Shown here: one piece after another, positions 50,103 through 58,520 of the stretch
Layout of the letters: each line of letters starts with the position of its first letter
How positions within the stretch are numbered: the first letter of the stretch is position 1
DNA from: Anaerolineales bacterium
Lineage (GTDB): Bacteria > Chloroflexota > Anaerolineae > Anaerolineales > Villigracilaceae
Direction of reading: 5' to 3'
Assembly: GCA_030834895.1 (NCBI GenBank)
Contig: JAUQXA010000050.1
Span: forward strand, 124,001-188,000
DNA length: 64,000 bases
The notes under the pieces: generated by a model
What the model was told of the DNA's origin: nothing
Seen by the model: the letters and a program-made list of their open reading frames with translations, nothing else
The model's database searches: none
Translations under genes and position numbers: made by a program

Positions 50103-51146
50103 ATGGCAAACTACATCGCCCGGCGGCTGATCCAGACGGTGGGGTTGCTTTTCATACTCAGCGTTCTTTTATTCGCGCTTGTCAACCTTGCGCCCGGCGG
50201 ACCCCTTGCCGGGCATGGACAAAGCCGCCACATTGACCCTGCAAAAATCGAACTTTTAAAACGCCAGTTTGGTCTGGATAAACCCCTGCCCACGCAATAC
50301 CTCATCTGGCTGGTCGGCAATGATTGGATGCAGGTGGACAAGGACGGCGACGGCGTGTTGGATAGTTACGGCACGCGTTTGGGAATTCTGCGCGGCGACT
50401 TTGGATTTTCCTTCCGCAGCCGCCAGCCAGTGTTAACCGAAATCGGCGACAGGCTTCCCAATACCATCTACCTCACCGTTGTCACCATGCTGATTGCGGT
50501 GTTGATTGCCATCCCGATTGGCATCATCTCCGCCATCCGCCAGTATTCAGCCTTCGATATCACGGTCACCACCTTTTCGTTTGCGGGTCAGGCGATCCCT
50601 GAATTCTGGCTGGGCCTGATCATGATCCTCGTCTTCTATGCTTGGCTCAAGAATCCGGTCACGGGCGGACCTCTGCTTCCGCCGGGCGGCATGACCTCAA
50701 CGGGCAGCACGGGCTTCGATCTTGGCGACCGCATCATCCACCTGATTCTGCCCGTCGCAACCGGCGCGCTCGGCTGGATTGCTTGGTACTCACGTTTCCT
50801 GCGTTCGAGCATGTTGGATGTCGTCCATCAGGACTACATCCGCACCGCGCGAGCCAAAGGGCTGAAGAACTGGAAGGTACTTTACAAACATGCGCTACGG
50901 AATGCGCTGATTCCACTCATCACCCTGCTGGCTCTCGACCTGCCGTACATCTTCGGCGGCGCGATCTTTGTTGAGTTCCTTTTTGCCTGGCCGGGCATGG
51001 GCAGATTGTATTATCAGGCGGCGCTCAACCGGGATTATCCCATCCTGATGGCAGTGCTGATCATCGGCGCTGGCTTCATCATTCTGTCCAACCTGCTGGC
51101 GGACATCATCTATGCCTGGCTCGATCCACGCATCCGACTTGAATAG
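50103..51146 (+). CDS. dppB: Peptide-type permease DppB
   Basis: A 347-residue permease starting at the base after the binding-protein stop. TM1 RRLIQTVGLLFILSVLLFALVN, then the long loop with PLPTQYLIWLVGNDWMQVD, five further helices, the EAA loop RTARAKGLKNWKVLYKHALRN and the C-terminal DIIYAWLDPRIRLE. This is the standard length and layout, in contrast with the modified OppB at 13526. It pairs with DppC encoded three bases downstream. Confidence 0.93.
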   Translation: MANYIARRLIQTVGLLFILSVLLFALVNLAPGGPLAGHGQSRHIDPAKIELLKRQFGLDKPLPTQYLIWLVGNDWMQVDKDGDGVLDSYGTRLGILRGDFGFSFRSRQPVLTEIGDRLPNTIYLTVVTMLIAVLIAIPIGIISAIRQYSAFDITVTTFSFAGQAIPEFWLGLIMILVFYAWLKNPVTGGPLLPPGGMTSTGSTGFDLGDRIIHLILPVATGALGWIAWYSRFLRSSMLDVVHQDYIRTARAKGLKNWKVLYKHALRNALIPLITLLALDLPYIFGGAIFVEFLFAWPGMGRLYYQAALNRDYPILMAVLIIGAGFIILSNLLADIIYAWLDPRIRLE

Positions 51147-51149
51147 CCC

Positions 51150-52076
51150 ATGAGCCAGACTGCCACTCAGCCAACAACGTTCGACTCTCAATCCGCCAGC
51201 ATGGGTGCGGGCGTGTGGAAGAGGTTCCGTAAACATCCCGGAGCGATCTTCGGTTTCATCGTCATTTCGATTTTGATCATCCTTGCGCTGCTTGCCCCGC
51301 TTTCGCCCTTCGGCCCGGAAGAGTCCGAGATGGCGAAACGCAACCAGCCTCCGTCGTGGAGTCACGTGATGGGAACCGATGCTTTGGGACGAGACCTGTT
51401 CACCCGCATCCTGTACGGTGGACGCGTCTCACTGACAGTGGGTCTGCTCGTGGTTGTAATCTCGATCACGATTGGCGTTCCAATCGGGGCGTTTTCAGGC
51501 TACTACGGCGGCGCAGTAGATAGCATGCTGATGCGCATCACCGATGCTTTTCTCTCCCTGCCGTCCTTCCTTGTGCTCATCCTGCTAAGCTCCATCCTGC
51601 GGGAGGTGGACGCCCCGCTCTTTGAGCGCAACAACGTCCTGACCATCAGCCTGGTCATCGGTGCCTTTGGCTGGACGACCTTTGCAAGATTGGTACGCGC
51701 CGCCTTCCTCACCCTGCGCGAAACGGACTTCGTCGCCGCTTCCCGCGCTTTGGGCGGATCGGATCTGCGAATCATCCTCCGCCACATCCTGCCCAACGCC
51801 ATCGGTCCGATTACCGTCGAAGCCACGCTGGAATTTGGGTACGCCATCATCGAAGAGTCAGGCTTGAGCTTTCTGGGATTCGGCATTCAGCCGCCCACAC
51901 CGTCGTGGGGCAACCTGCTGAGCAACGCCCAGGAGCATTTCACCAAGTATCCGTGGCTGGCAATTTTCCCCGGCTTGATGATCTTCCTGAGCATCATTTC
52001 CATCAATTACATCGGCGACGGATTGCGCGACGCCTTCGACCCGTATAAAGTGCTCGATAAAGTTGGAGAGTTTTAA
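51150..52076 (+). CDS. dppC: Peptide-type permease DppC
   Basis: A 308-residue permease of normal family length. RKHPGAIFGFIVISILIILALLAPL is TM1; MGTDALGRDLFTRILYGGRVSL is the family signature. The EAA-type loop is DFVAASRALGGSDLRIILRHILPN, and the end is SINYIGDGLRDAFDPYK. No ATPase gene follows; the next gene is an MttB-family methyltransferase. The permease must borrow ATPases, possibly the OppD/OppF pair at 10.1-12.2 kb, or partners outside the window. Confidence 0.93.
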   Translation: MSQTATQPTTFDSQSASMGAGVWKRFRKHPGAIFGFIVISILIILALLAPLSPFGPEESEMAKRNQPPSWSHVMGTDALGRDLFTRILYGGRVSLTVGLLVVVISITIGVPIGAFSGYYGGAVDSMLMRITDAFLSLPSFLVLILLSSILREVDAPLFERNNVLTISLVIGAFGWTTFARLVRAAFLTLRETDFVAASRALGGSDLRIILRHILPNAIGPITVEATLEFGYAIIEESGLSFLGFGIQPPTPSWGNLLSNAQEHFTKYPWLAIFPGLMIFLSIISINYIGDGLRDAFDPYKVLDKVGEF

Positions 52077-52122
52077 CGTAGTAACGACTTCAGTCGTTGG
52101 CAAAAAGCGACTAAAGTCTACG
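52077..52122. repeat. Imperfect palindrome between dppC and the first mttB-like gene
   Basis: CGTAGTAACGACTTCAGTCG and CGACTAAAGTCTACG arms with inner ACGACTTCAGTCGT. It could be a dispersed repeat or an intercistronic hairpin. Confidence 0.6.
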
Positions 52123-52147
52123 AAAAATTGAATAAGGAGAACAGCAT

Positions 52148-53599
52148 ATGAATGGTGACCGACCCGCCCTCGAACCGCTTCGCTCCGCATACAGGCTCCA
52201 ATACCTCACAGATGAGCAACTGGACAAACTCCAGGAAGCCACGCTGGACATCCTCGAAAATGTCGGCGTGAAGTTTCCCTCGGAGAAGGCTTTGAACGTG
52301 TTCCTCGAACACGGCGCAAACGTCGACAAGTCCACCCAAATCGTCAAGATAAAACGCGACATGGTTTTCAAAGCGCTGAAAACTGTGCCGCGTTATTTTG
52401 TGATGGGCGCTCGTGTCCCCGAATATGACCTGCACCTCCAGGACGGCACCACCTACTTCACCACCGACGGCTGCGGCGTCGAAGTCGTTGACCTTGACAC
52501 CGGTCAGCCGCGTTCCTCCAGCAAGGCGGACGTGGGGATGATGGCGCGTGTCGCCGACTACTTGCCTTCGGTGGCGTTCTACTGGCCCATGGTCAGCGCG
52601 CAGGACTTCGGGCGGACGGCCCCGCTCCACGAATTGGATGCCAGTTGGAATAACACGGTCAAGCATGTCCAGTCAGAAACGGTGATGGGCGAGCGTGACG
52701 CTCAATATGCTGTGGAAATGTCAACTGTCATCACGGGAAGCAGGGAGGAATTGCGTAAGCGTCCCCCGCTCTCTTCGCTGATCTGCACCATCGCCCCGCT
52801 GATGCAGGACGAACCCGGCATCGAAGCCGCGATGGTCTTTGCCGAGGCTGGCATCCCTGTTGGCTTTCTCGCCATGCCAACGCTCGGCACGACGGCCCCG
52901 GCGACCATGGCAGGCGCATTGGCAATGGGCGACGCGGAGAATATCAGCGCCATCGTTTTGTTGCAATTAATGTATCCCGGCTGCCCGGTCTATCATTCGA
53001 TCATGCAAGCCTGGGCGGACATGCGCACCGGCGGCTACATCAGCTATGCCCGTGATGCGCGCGGACGTTACGGCACGGTCGAGATCGCGCATCATTGGGG
53101 CATTCCCTCGCTTGGTGCTTGTTACGGCACGGACTCGGTGAAGACTGGTACATGGCAATCTGCCGCCGAACCTGCGCTCGACCCCTTCCTCGCGGGACTC
53201 GTCAGCCCAGAGATTGTCACCGGCATGGGGCTGGCGCGGACTTATACCCGCCTCTATCCCGAACAAATCATCCTCGATGAAGACCTGTACCAGCGTGCCC
53301 GCACGTATTTGATGCAAATGGAAGTGAACGACGAAACACTGGCAATGGATGCCATCCGCAATGTGGGTCCCGGCGGACATTTCCTCGGGCAGAAGCATAC
53401 CCGCAATCACATGAAGACTCTGCTTACCCGCGGCGTGACCCATCAACTCGACGAGCACAACAAATACCGTGATCCACAAGAGTACGCCCGCGAGAAGGTG
53501 CGCTCGATTCTCCAAACCCATCAACCCGAACCGCTCGAAGCGGACAAACAAGCCGAACTCACCCGCATCCTCGCCGCTGCCGATAAGGAATTAGGATAA
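52148..53599 (+). CDS. MttB-family (trimethylamine methyltransferase superfamily) methyltransferase, copy 1
   Basis: A 483-residue protein with a site AAGGAGAACAGC. TIM-barrel MttB family (COG5598): LTDEQLDKLQEATLDILENVGV, FTTDGCGVEVVDL, LHELDASWNNTVKHVQSETVMGE, TLGTTAPATMAGALAMGDAE and GGHFLGQKHTRNHMKTLL. There is no in-frame UAG, so it belongs to the pyrrolysine-free branch that includes glycine-betaine, carnitine and proline-betaine methyltransferases. It would transfer a methyl group to Co(I) of a corrinoid protein, but no such protein gene is in the window. It looks closest to copy 2. It probably shares the transporter transcript, 71 bases after dppC. Confidence 0.92.
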   Translation: MNGDRPALEPLRSAYRLQYLTDEQLDKLQEATLDILENVGVKFPSEKALNVFLEHGANVDKSTQIVKIKRDMVFKALKTVPRYFVMGARVPEYDLHLQDGTTYFTTDGCGVEVVDLDTGQPRSSSKADVGMMARVADYLPSVAFYWPMVSAQDFGRTAPLHELDASWNNTVKHVQSETVMGERDAQYAVEMSTVITGSREELRKRPPLSSLICTIAPLMQDEPGIEAAMVFAEAGIPVGFLAMPTLGTTAPATMAGALAMGDAENISAIVLLQLMYPGCPVYHSIMQAWADMRTGGYISYARDARGRYGTVEIAHHWGIPSLGACYGTDSVKTGTWQSAAEPALDPFLAGLVSPEIVTGMGLARTYTRLYPEQIILDEDLYQRARTYLMQMEVNDETLAMDAIRNVGPGGHFLGQKHTRNHMKTLLTRGVTHQLDEHNKYRDPQEYAREKVRSILQTHQPEPLEADKQAELTRILAAADKELG

Positions 53600-53605
53600 G
53601 ACCTA

Positions 53606-53702
53606 TGTCATTCTGAGCGCAGCGAAGAATCTCCTTGTTACTGAAAAAGGTATCTTGAATGGGAGATTCTTCGTCGCCGCAAAGCGGCTCCTCAGAATGA
53701 CA
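53606..53702. repeat. Dispersed palindromic intergenic element between mttB-like copies 1 and 2
   Basis: It begins TGTCATTCTGAG and ends CTCAGAATGACA; GCGAAGAATCTCC and GGAGATTCTTCG-like inner arms. Nearly fills the gap between the genes. Confidence 0.8.
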
Positions 53703-53719
53703 TGTGAAAGCGAGAGTTT

Positions 53720-55180
53720 ATGTTCTCTGAAACGCCCCTGCTCCAGCCGATAAAACCCGCCCGTCATTTTCATGTGATTGACGAGGAGCAGATTCAGCAA
53801 CTGGCAAACGGCACGCTCGAAATCCTGGCAGAGACGGGCGTGCATTGTCCCTCGGAAAAGTGTTTGAAGATTTACGCTGAGCACGGCGCACAGGTGGATT
53901 TCGACAAGCAGATCGTGCGCCTCGCCCCGGAACTGGTCAAGTCGTCACTGGCGACTGCGCCACGATATTACACGATGGGAGCGCGTTCTCCCGCCCACGA
54001 CATCCACCTTGACGACTCAGGCTTGTACTGCGCTACCGACGGCTGCGGAGTGGAGACGATAGACTTCGCCACCCGACAGCGTCGCCCTTCCCGTAAGCAG
54101 GACACTGCAGACATGGCGCGTATCGCCGACTACCTGACCTCCATCGGGTTTTACTGGCCCATCGTCAGCGCGGCGGACCACGCCAGCACCTCGCCGCTGC
54201 ATGAACTTGACGCCTCGTTCAATAACACAGTCAAGCATATCCAATCTGAAACCGTGATGGGGGAACAGTTGGGGAAATATGCCATCGAAATGGCAAAGGT
54301 CATTGCTCAAAACGAAGAGACCATGCGGGAGCGTCCGCCGCTCTCACTGTTGGTCTGCTGTATCGCCCCGCTGGCTCAAGACAAGGAAGGCATGGAATCC
54401 GCGCTGATGTTTGCGGAAGCGGGGCTGCCCGTCGGCTTTATGTCGATGGCAAACGTCGGCTCGACGGGACCCGCTACCTTAGCCGGGACAGTCGTCGCCG
54501 GGGATGTGGAGATCGTCTCGGCGCTGGTGCTGATTCAAATGGCGCATCCCGGTGCGCCGGTCTTCCACTCGTTCATGCCGGGCATCATGCACCCGCGCAC
54601 AGGCGCGTACATGGCTACCGCTTGGGAAGGGACTCTGCTCTACCCCATCGGCGTGGAGATGGCGCATCATTGGGGCGTGCCAACTCTCGCCGGAGTCTTC
54701 GCTACAGATGGACAATTCCCAGGGTGGCAAACGGCTGGGGACGCAGAATCCTCCCTGATGTTGTGCGCGCTCGCAGGAGCGGAAACAGGCGCGGGCTTGG
54801 GTCTGGTCGAATCCTGCAAATTGCTTTATCCGGAGGAACTTATCCTTGACAGCGACATCTACCACCGCGTCCGCACGGAGGCGGCGGGAATCGACACCAG
54901 CCGCGAAGCGCTCGCGCTGGATGTGATCAAGGCGGTCGGTCCGCGCAGTCATTATCTGGGGCAACGTCACACGCGCGACAACATGCGGAAAAGGGTTTTA
55001 TCGGACGTGGCAAACCAGTCCAGTCCGTCTGGAGGGATGCGTGATCCCATCGAGGTCGCCCGTGAAAAAGCGGAGTGGATCCTGAACAATCACCATCCTC
55101 AAGCATTGGAACCAAATCAGCAGAAGGAACTAACTCGCATCCTGGCGGGGGCGGACCGGGAGATTGGAGGAAGAGAATGA
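53720..55180 (+). CDS. MttB-family methyltransferase, copy 2
   Basis: A 486-residue protein. MFSETPLLQPIKPARHF, then the family blocks IDEEQIQQLANGTLEILAE, CATDGCGVETIDFATRQ, LHELDASFNNTVKHIQSE, MANVGSTGPATLAGTVVAGD and GPRSHYLGQRHTRDNMRKR. These match copy 1 block by block, so the two are recent relative to copies 3 and 4. No UAG in frame. It acts on a methylated amine by inference. The gene is flanked on both sides by the same class of intergenic palindrome, which could have served for recombination during duplication. Confidence 0.92.
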   Translation: MFSETPLLQPIKPARHFHVIDEEQIQQLANGTLEILAETGVHCPSEKCLKIYAEHGAQVDFDKQIVRLAPELVKSSLATAPRYYTMGARSPAHDIHLDDSGLYCATDGCGVETIDFATRQRRPSRKQDTADMARIADYLTSIGFYWPIVSAADHASTSPLHELDASFNNTVKHIQSETVMGEQLGKYAIEMAKVIAQNEETMRERPPLSLLVCCIAPLAQDKEGMESALMFAEAGLPVGFMSMANVGSTGPATLAGTVVAGDVEIVSALVLIQMAHPGAPVFHSFMPGIMHPRTGAYMATAWEGTLLYPIGVEMAHHWGVPTLAGVFATDGQFPGWQTAGDAESSLMLCALAGAETGAGLGLVESCKLLYPEELILDSDIYHRVRTEAAGIDTSREALALDVIKAVGPRSHYLGQRHTRDNMRKRVLSDVANQSSPSGGMRDPIEVAREKAEWILNNHHPQALEPNQQKELTRILAGADREIGGRE

Positions 55181-55327
55181 ACGATTGCCTCTTCCTTCAG
55201 GAGCGGGTGTAATTTTCCCGAGCAAGTAGCCTCTCCTGGCGCAAGAGACCTTTGGCGGAACAAATTCAACCGCCGCTTTCACGAAACTCCCTAAGCAAGT
55301 GAGTTCTATAAGGTTTAAGTTTGTTAG
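55181..55327. other. Gap with an odd, possibly repeat-derived sequence
   Basis: It lies before the palindrome at 55328. The sequence TTCAGGAGCGGGTGTAATTT...GAGCAAGTAGCCTC and TTTGGCGGAACAAATTCAACC has no gene, yet it is not low-complexity. It may be a fragment of another dispersed element; no second copy is seen in this window. Confidence 0.35.
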
Positions 55328-55426
55328 TGTCATTCTGAGCGACGCCCGCAACAAATACATTGTTGCGCAGGCGAGCGAAGAATCTCCACGATGTTGTAGA
55401 GACCCTTCGCTCTGCTCAGGATGACA
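55328..55426. repeat. Dispersed palindromic intergenic element between mttB-like copies 2 and 3
   Basis: It begins TGTCATTCTGAG, has GCGAGCGAAGAATCTCC inside, and ends GCTCAGGATGACA. Same family as 53606-53702. Confidence 0.8.
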
Positions 55427-55448
55427 ACCAGGAAAGCCAGGAAAATAT

Positions 55449-56894
55449 ATGGAAACCAACCTAAGAGTTCTATCAGATAACGAAGTTTCACAAGTCCATG
55501 ATCGCACGCTCTCGACACTTGCAGTGATCGGCGTGCGCGTGGACACGGCGCGGGGACGCAGCATCCTCAAAAAGGCCGGGGCGGATGTCAACCCCACCAC
55601 GCACATCGTCCGCTTTCCGCGCGGCATGGTCGAGGACTGCCTGAGCAAAGCTCCGCACAAATTCTCCCTCGGCGGCAGGCGACCGAACTGGTCGTTCCCG
55701 CTGAATGAAAATCAATGTTCGCTGGTCGCGGATGGCGGCGCAGCCTATGTCATCGACGATCTGACGGGCAAGCGTCACAATGCCGGTTACGAGGACTGGC
55801 TGAACGCCACCCGCCTGATCGATTCCATCGACGAGGTCGGCGTATATTGGGCGATGGTTGATCCTGGTTTCGCCCAGGAATCCATCGGCGATTTCGTCAG
55901 TTACTTCCGCCAGATGACCCGTAATTTCTCGAAGCATTTGCAGGATGCCACGCATACGGTGGAGCAGTCGCGCTGGATGCTCGAAATATTGGGGACGGTC
56001 TTCGGCGGGAAGGAAAACGTCTGCAAGCTGAACCCGTTTTCGTTTTTGATCACGCCCGTCTCGCCGATGGTCATCGAGGCCGAACACACCGACGCCTTCC
56101 TTGAAACCGTCGGCTGGGGAATTCCCGCCGCCATCATGCCCATGCCGATGTTTGGCGGCACGTCGCCCGCCAGCCTGATCTCCACGCTTTTACTTGCCAA
56201 CTGCGAGACGCTTGCCACGTTATGTCTGGTGCAAGCCGCCGCACCCGGCACGCCGGTCATCTATGCCCCCTGCCCTTCGATCATGGACCCGTACACGGGA
56301 CGCTTCACCGGCAGCGAGGTGGAGCATGGTCTGCTTGGCGCGGCTGTGACCGAGATGGCTCATCTTTACGGCTTGCCTGTCGAAGCTTCGGCGGGCAGTT
56401 CGGGACATTACGTGCCGGGCATCCGCGCCAGCTTCGAGCGCGCCTTGAACTGGTCGATGGTCACGCTCGCATGGCCCGACCTGCTGGTGGGTCCCGGTCA
56501 ATTGGGCGGGTCGATGTTCCTCAGCCTCGAACAATTGCTGATCGACGTGGAAATCTATCGCCGCTCCTCGCGCCTTTCGTCGGGGATCAACACCCATGTC
56601 AAGGAGTGGCTCGAAGTTGACCTTGCCGCCGTCGGGCATGGAGGCAACTTCCTGAGTCGCCGCTCCACATTGGACGCGCTTCGCGACGGCGAGGAGGTTT
56701 ACATGTCGGACTACGACGCCAGCGACTCATACGAGACCTGGTCTGCGCCGGGCAAACCGACCTTCGTGGACGAATTGAGGGATCAGGCGCACAAGATCAT
56801 CCAGACCCACCAGCCGCTTCCCTTCGACGAAGGCGTCGAGCGCGAGTTGGACAAAATCGAGCAGCGCGCCCGCGAGGGTGTGAAGGTTGTGTAA
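55449..56894 (+). CDS. MttB-family methyltransferase, copy 3
   Basis: A 481-residue protein; site AGGAAAATAT. LSDNEVSQVHDRTLSTLAVIGV, then FSLGGRRPNWSF, LVADGGAAYVIDDLTGKR, YFRQMTRNFSKHLQDATHT, PMPMFGGTSPASLISTLLLANCET and HGGNFLSRRSTLDALRDGEE. The DGCGVE motif of copies 1-2 becomes DGGAAYVID, and the central NNTVKH becomes TRNFSKHLQD, so the active site and substrate are probably different. The GN-FL-R-ST ending is shared with copy 4. No UAG in frame. Catalytic family is firm; substrate unknown. Confidence 0.9.
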   Translation: METNLRVLSDNEVSQVHDRTLSTLAVIGVRVDTARGRSILKKAGADVNPTTHIVRFPRGMVEDCLSKAPHKFSLGGRRPNWSFPLNENQCSLVADGGAAYVIDDLTGKRHNAGYEDWLNATRLIDSIDEVGVYWAMVDPGFAQESIGDFVSYFRQMTRNFSKHLQDATHTVEQSRWMLEILGTVFGGKENVCKLNPFSFLITPVSPMVIEAEHTDAFLETVGWGIPAAIMPMPMFGGTSPASLISTLLLANCETLATLCLVQAAAPGTPVIYAPCPSIMDPYTGRFTGSEVEHGLLGAAVTEMAHLYGLPVEASAGSSGHYVPGIRASFERALNWSMVTLAWPDLLVGPGQLGGSMFLSLEQLLIDVEIYRRSSRLSSGINTHVKEWLEVDLAAVGHGGNFLSRRSTLDALRDGEEVYMSDYDASDSYETWSAPGKPTFVDELRDQAHKIIQTHQPLPFDEGVERELDKIEQRAREGVKVV

Positions 56895-56912
56895 CTACCA
56901 TACCTTACCCAA

Positions 56913-56983
56913 TGTCGTTCTGAGCGAAGCGAAGAACCTCTAACTCAACGAGTAGTGACCCTTCGCTCCACTCAGGGTGACAC
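56913..56983. repeat. Dispersed palindromic intergenic element between mttB-like copies 3 and 4
   Basis: TGTCGTTCTGAGCGAAGCGAAG at the left, CCCTTCGCTC and CTCAGGGTGACAC at the right. Same family as 53606-53702. Confidence 0.8.
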
Positions 56984-57011
56984 GATAAGTGATTACCAAA
57001 AGGAAAAACCT

Positions 57012-58445
57012 ATGCGTTTCAGTAGCCAGTTATTAACCGAGTCGGAAAAAGAACAAGTACACAAAGAGACCCTGCGAATTTTGGACGAAGCGGGAGTCCG
57101 TTATCACAGCAAACAGGCGTTGAAGTTGTTGGAGAAAAATGGGGCGGAAGTCGATTGGGATGAGAATATCGCCTACATTCCGCCCGCACTGGTGGAGCAG
57201 GCGCTGAAGACCTGCCCCAAGTCATTCACGCTCGGCGCGCGCAACCCGAAGTTCGATTACCCCATGCCTTCGTCGGTCTCGCGCTACGCGCTGGATGGCA
57301 CCGCCGCCTTTGCCCAGGATTTCTACACGGGGGAACATCGCTACGGCACGGCCAAAGACAACGAAAACGGTCTGCGCGTTTTTCAAGCCATGGACATGGG
57401 CATCATGACCTGGGCTCCTGTCTCTGCCGAAGACAAGCCTGCACACACCCGTCCCCTGCACGAGTGGTACTGCCTGACAAAATATTCCTCGAAACATGCC
57501 AACCACGAACTGCACACCGTCGAGCAGGCTCCCTACCTCGCTGAAATCTTGAGCGCCGTCATGGGTGGCGAGGACGCACTCCGCACCAGTCATGCCTATT
57601 CGCTGATTTATTGTCCCGTCTCGCCGCTGATGCACGACGGCCCCATGATGGATGCGTACTTCGAGTTGGGCAGTCTCGACCTGCCCATCATGATGCTTCC
57701 CATGCCCGTGCCCGGCATGACCGGTCCTGCCAGTTTGTTCGGCAATATCTGCATTGCCAACGCCGAGGCGTTGTCCTCGATCATCGCCTATCAGGTTGCA
57801 CATCCCGGTCGCCCGATGATCTACAGCAGCGCCACCGGCACTACCGACATGCGCAACGGAGCCTACACGGCGGGCACGCCGGAGATGGGATTGATGTCTG
57901 CTGCGCTGGTAGAGATGGGGCGCTTCTACAACCTTCCCGCCTGTTCCGCCGGTTGTACAGCGGATGCGCGCCAGCCCGGGGCAGAGGCTGTCCTCGAAAA
58001 GATCATCTCCACCCTGCCGCCTGTGTTGGTCGGCTCGGAAATTCTCATCGGTTTCGGCGAGATCGAAGGCGACCAGTTGCTCGTCCTCGAACAGATCGTA
58101 GTAGATAACGAGATCGCTCATTTCTGTGAGCGCATCTTCCAAGGCGTGGATTCCAGCCCTGAAAAAGTATTGACGAACGATATTGTTGATATCGGTCCCG
58201 GCGGCAACTTCCTCTCGCGCAAGTCCACACGCAAGTTTGCGCGTGGCACTGAAGTCCAATACGCCAAACTGCTCGACCGTCACACCCTCGACCAGTGGAC
58301 GCAGCTTGGCAAGCCCTCCATGTACTCAAACGCGCGCAAAAAGGTGGAGGAAATTCTCGCCGCCCCACTTGAAGACCCCCTGCCCGACGCGGTAGTGGGT
58401 CAACTGGACGAAATCCTCGCCAGGGCGGACAGGGAATTGGAGTAG
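57012..58445 (+). CDS. MttB-family methyltransferase, copy 4
   Basis: A 477-residue protein; the start (MRFSSQLLTESEKEQ) follows AAAAGGAAAAACC. Family blocks are VHKETLRILDEAGVRYHS, FTLGARNPKFDYPMP, ALDGTAAFAQDF, YSSKHANHELHTVEQAP, PMPVPGMTGPASLFGNICIANAEA and GPGGNFLSRKSTRKFARGTE. It resembles copy 3 in the GGNFLSRKST ending and copies 1-3 in the HDGP/PVSPL core. It ends with UAG; read-through into the following hairpin is not expected. It is the last gene of the transporter-methyltransferase run and faces the Crp-like gene. Confidence 0.92.
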   Translation: MRFSSQLLTESEKEQVHKETLRILDEAGVRYHSKQALKLLEKNGAEVDWDENIAYIPPALVEQALKTCPKSFTLGARNPKFDYPMPSSVSRYALDGTAAFAQDFYTGEHRYGTAKDNENGLRVFQAMDMGIMTWAPVSAEDKPAHTRPLHEWYCLTKYSSKHANHELHTVEQAPYLAEILSAVMGGEDALRTSHAYSLIYCPVSPLMHDGPMMDAYFELGSLDLPIMMLPMPVPGMTGPASLFGNICIANAEALSSIIAYQVAHPGRPMIYSSATGTTDMRNGAYTAGTPEMGLMSAALVEMGRFYNLPACSAGCTADARQPGAEAVLEKIISTLPPVLVGSEILIGFGEIEGDQLLVLEQIVVDNEIAHFCERIFQGVDSSPEKVLTNDIVDIGPGGNFLSRKSTRKFARGTEVQYAKLLDRHTLDQWTQLGKPSMYSNARKKVEEILAAPLEDPLPDAVVGQLDEILARADRELE

Positions 58446-58456
58446 ATTGAAATGAA

Positions 58457-58501
58457 AAACAGGTCTCGGAAGTTTCAAGAAAAGATTTCCGAGACCTGTT
58501 T
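58457..58501. terminator. Strong terminator between mttB copy 4 and the Crp-like gene
   Basis: AAACAGGTCTCGGAA and TTCCGAGACCTGTTT form a 15-bp perfect stem with a 15-base loop. The minus strand continues with TTTTTC, so it best ends the Crp-side operon, and it probably also serves the plus strand. Confidence 0.88.
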
Positions 58502-58520
58502 CAAAAACTGTATATCTGCG

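Noticed and set aside
52148..58445. Possible pyrrolysine codons in the MttB-family genes
   Set aside because: All four frames are uninterrupted through the central region where Pyl would lie. The only UAG is the natural stop of copy 4, followed by a hairpin.
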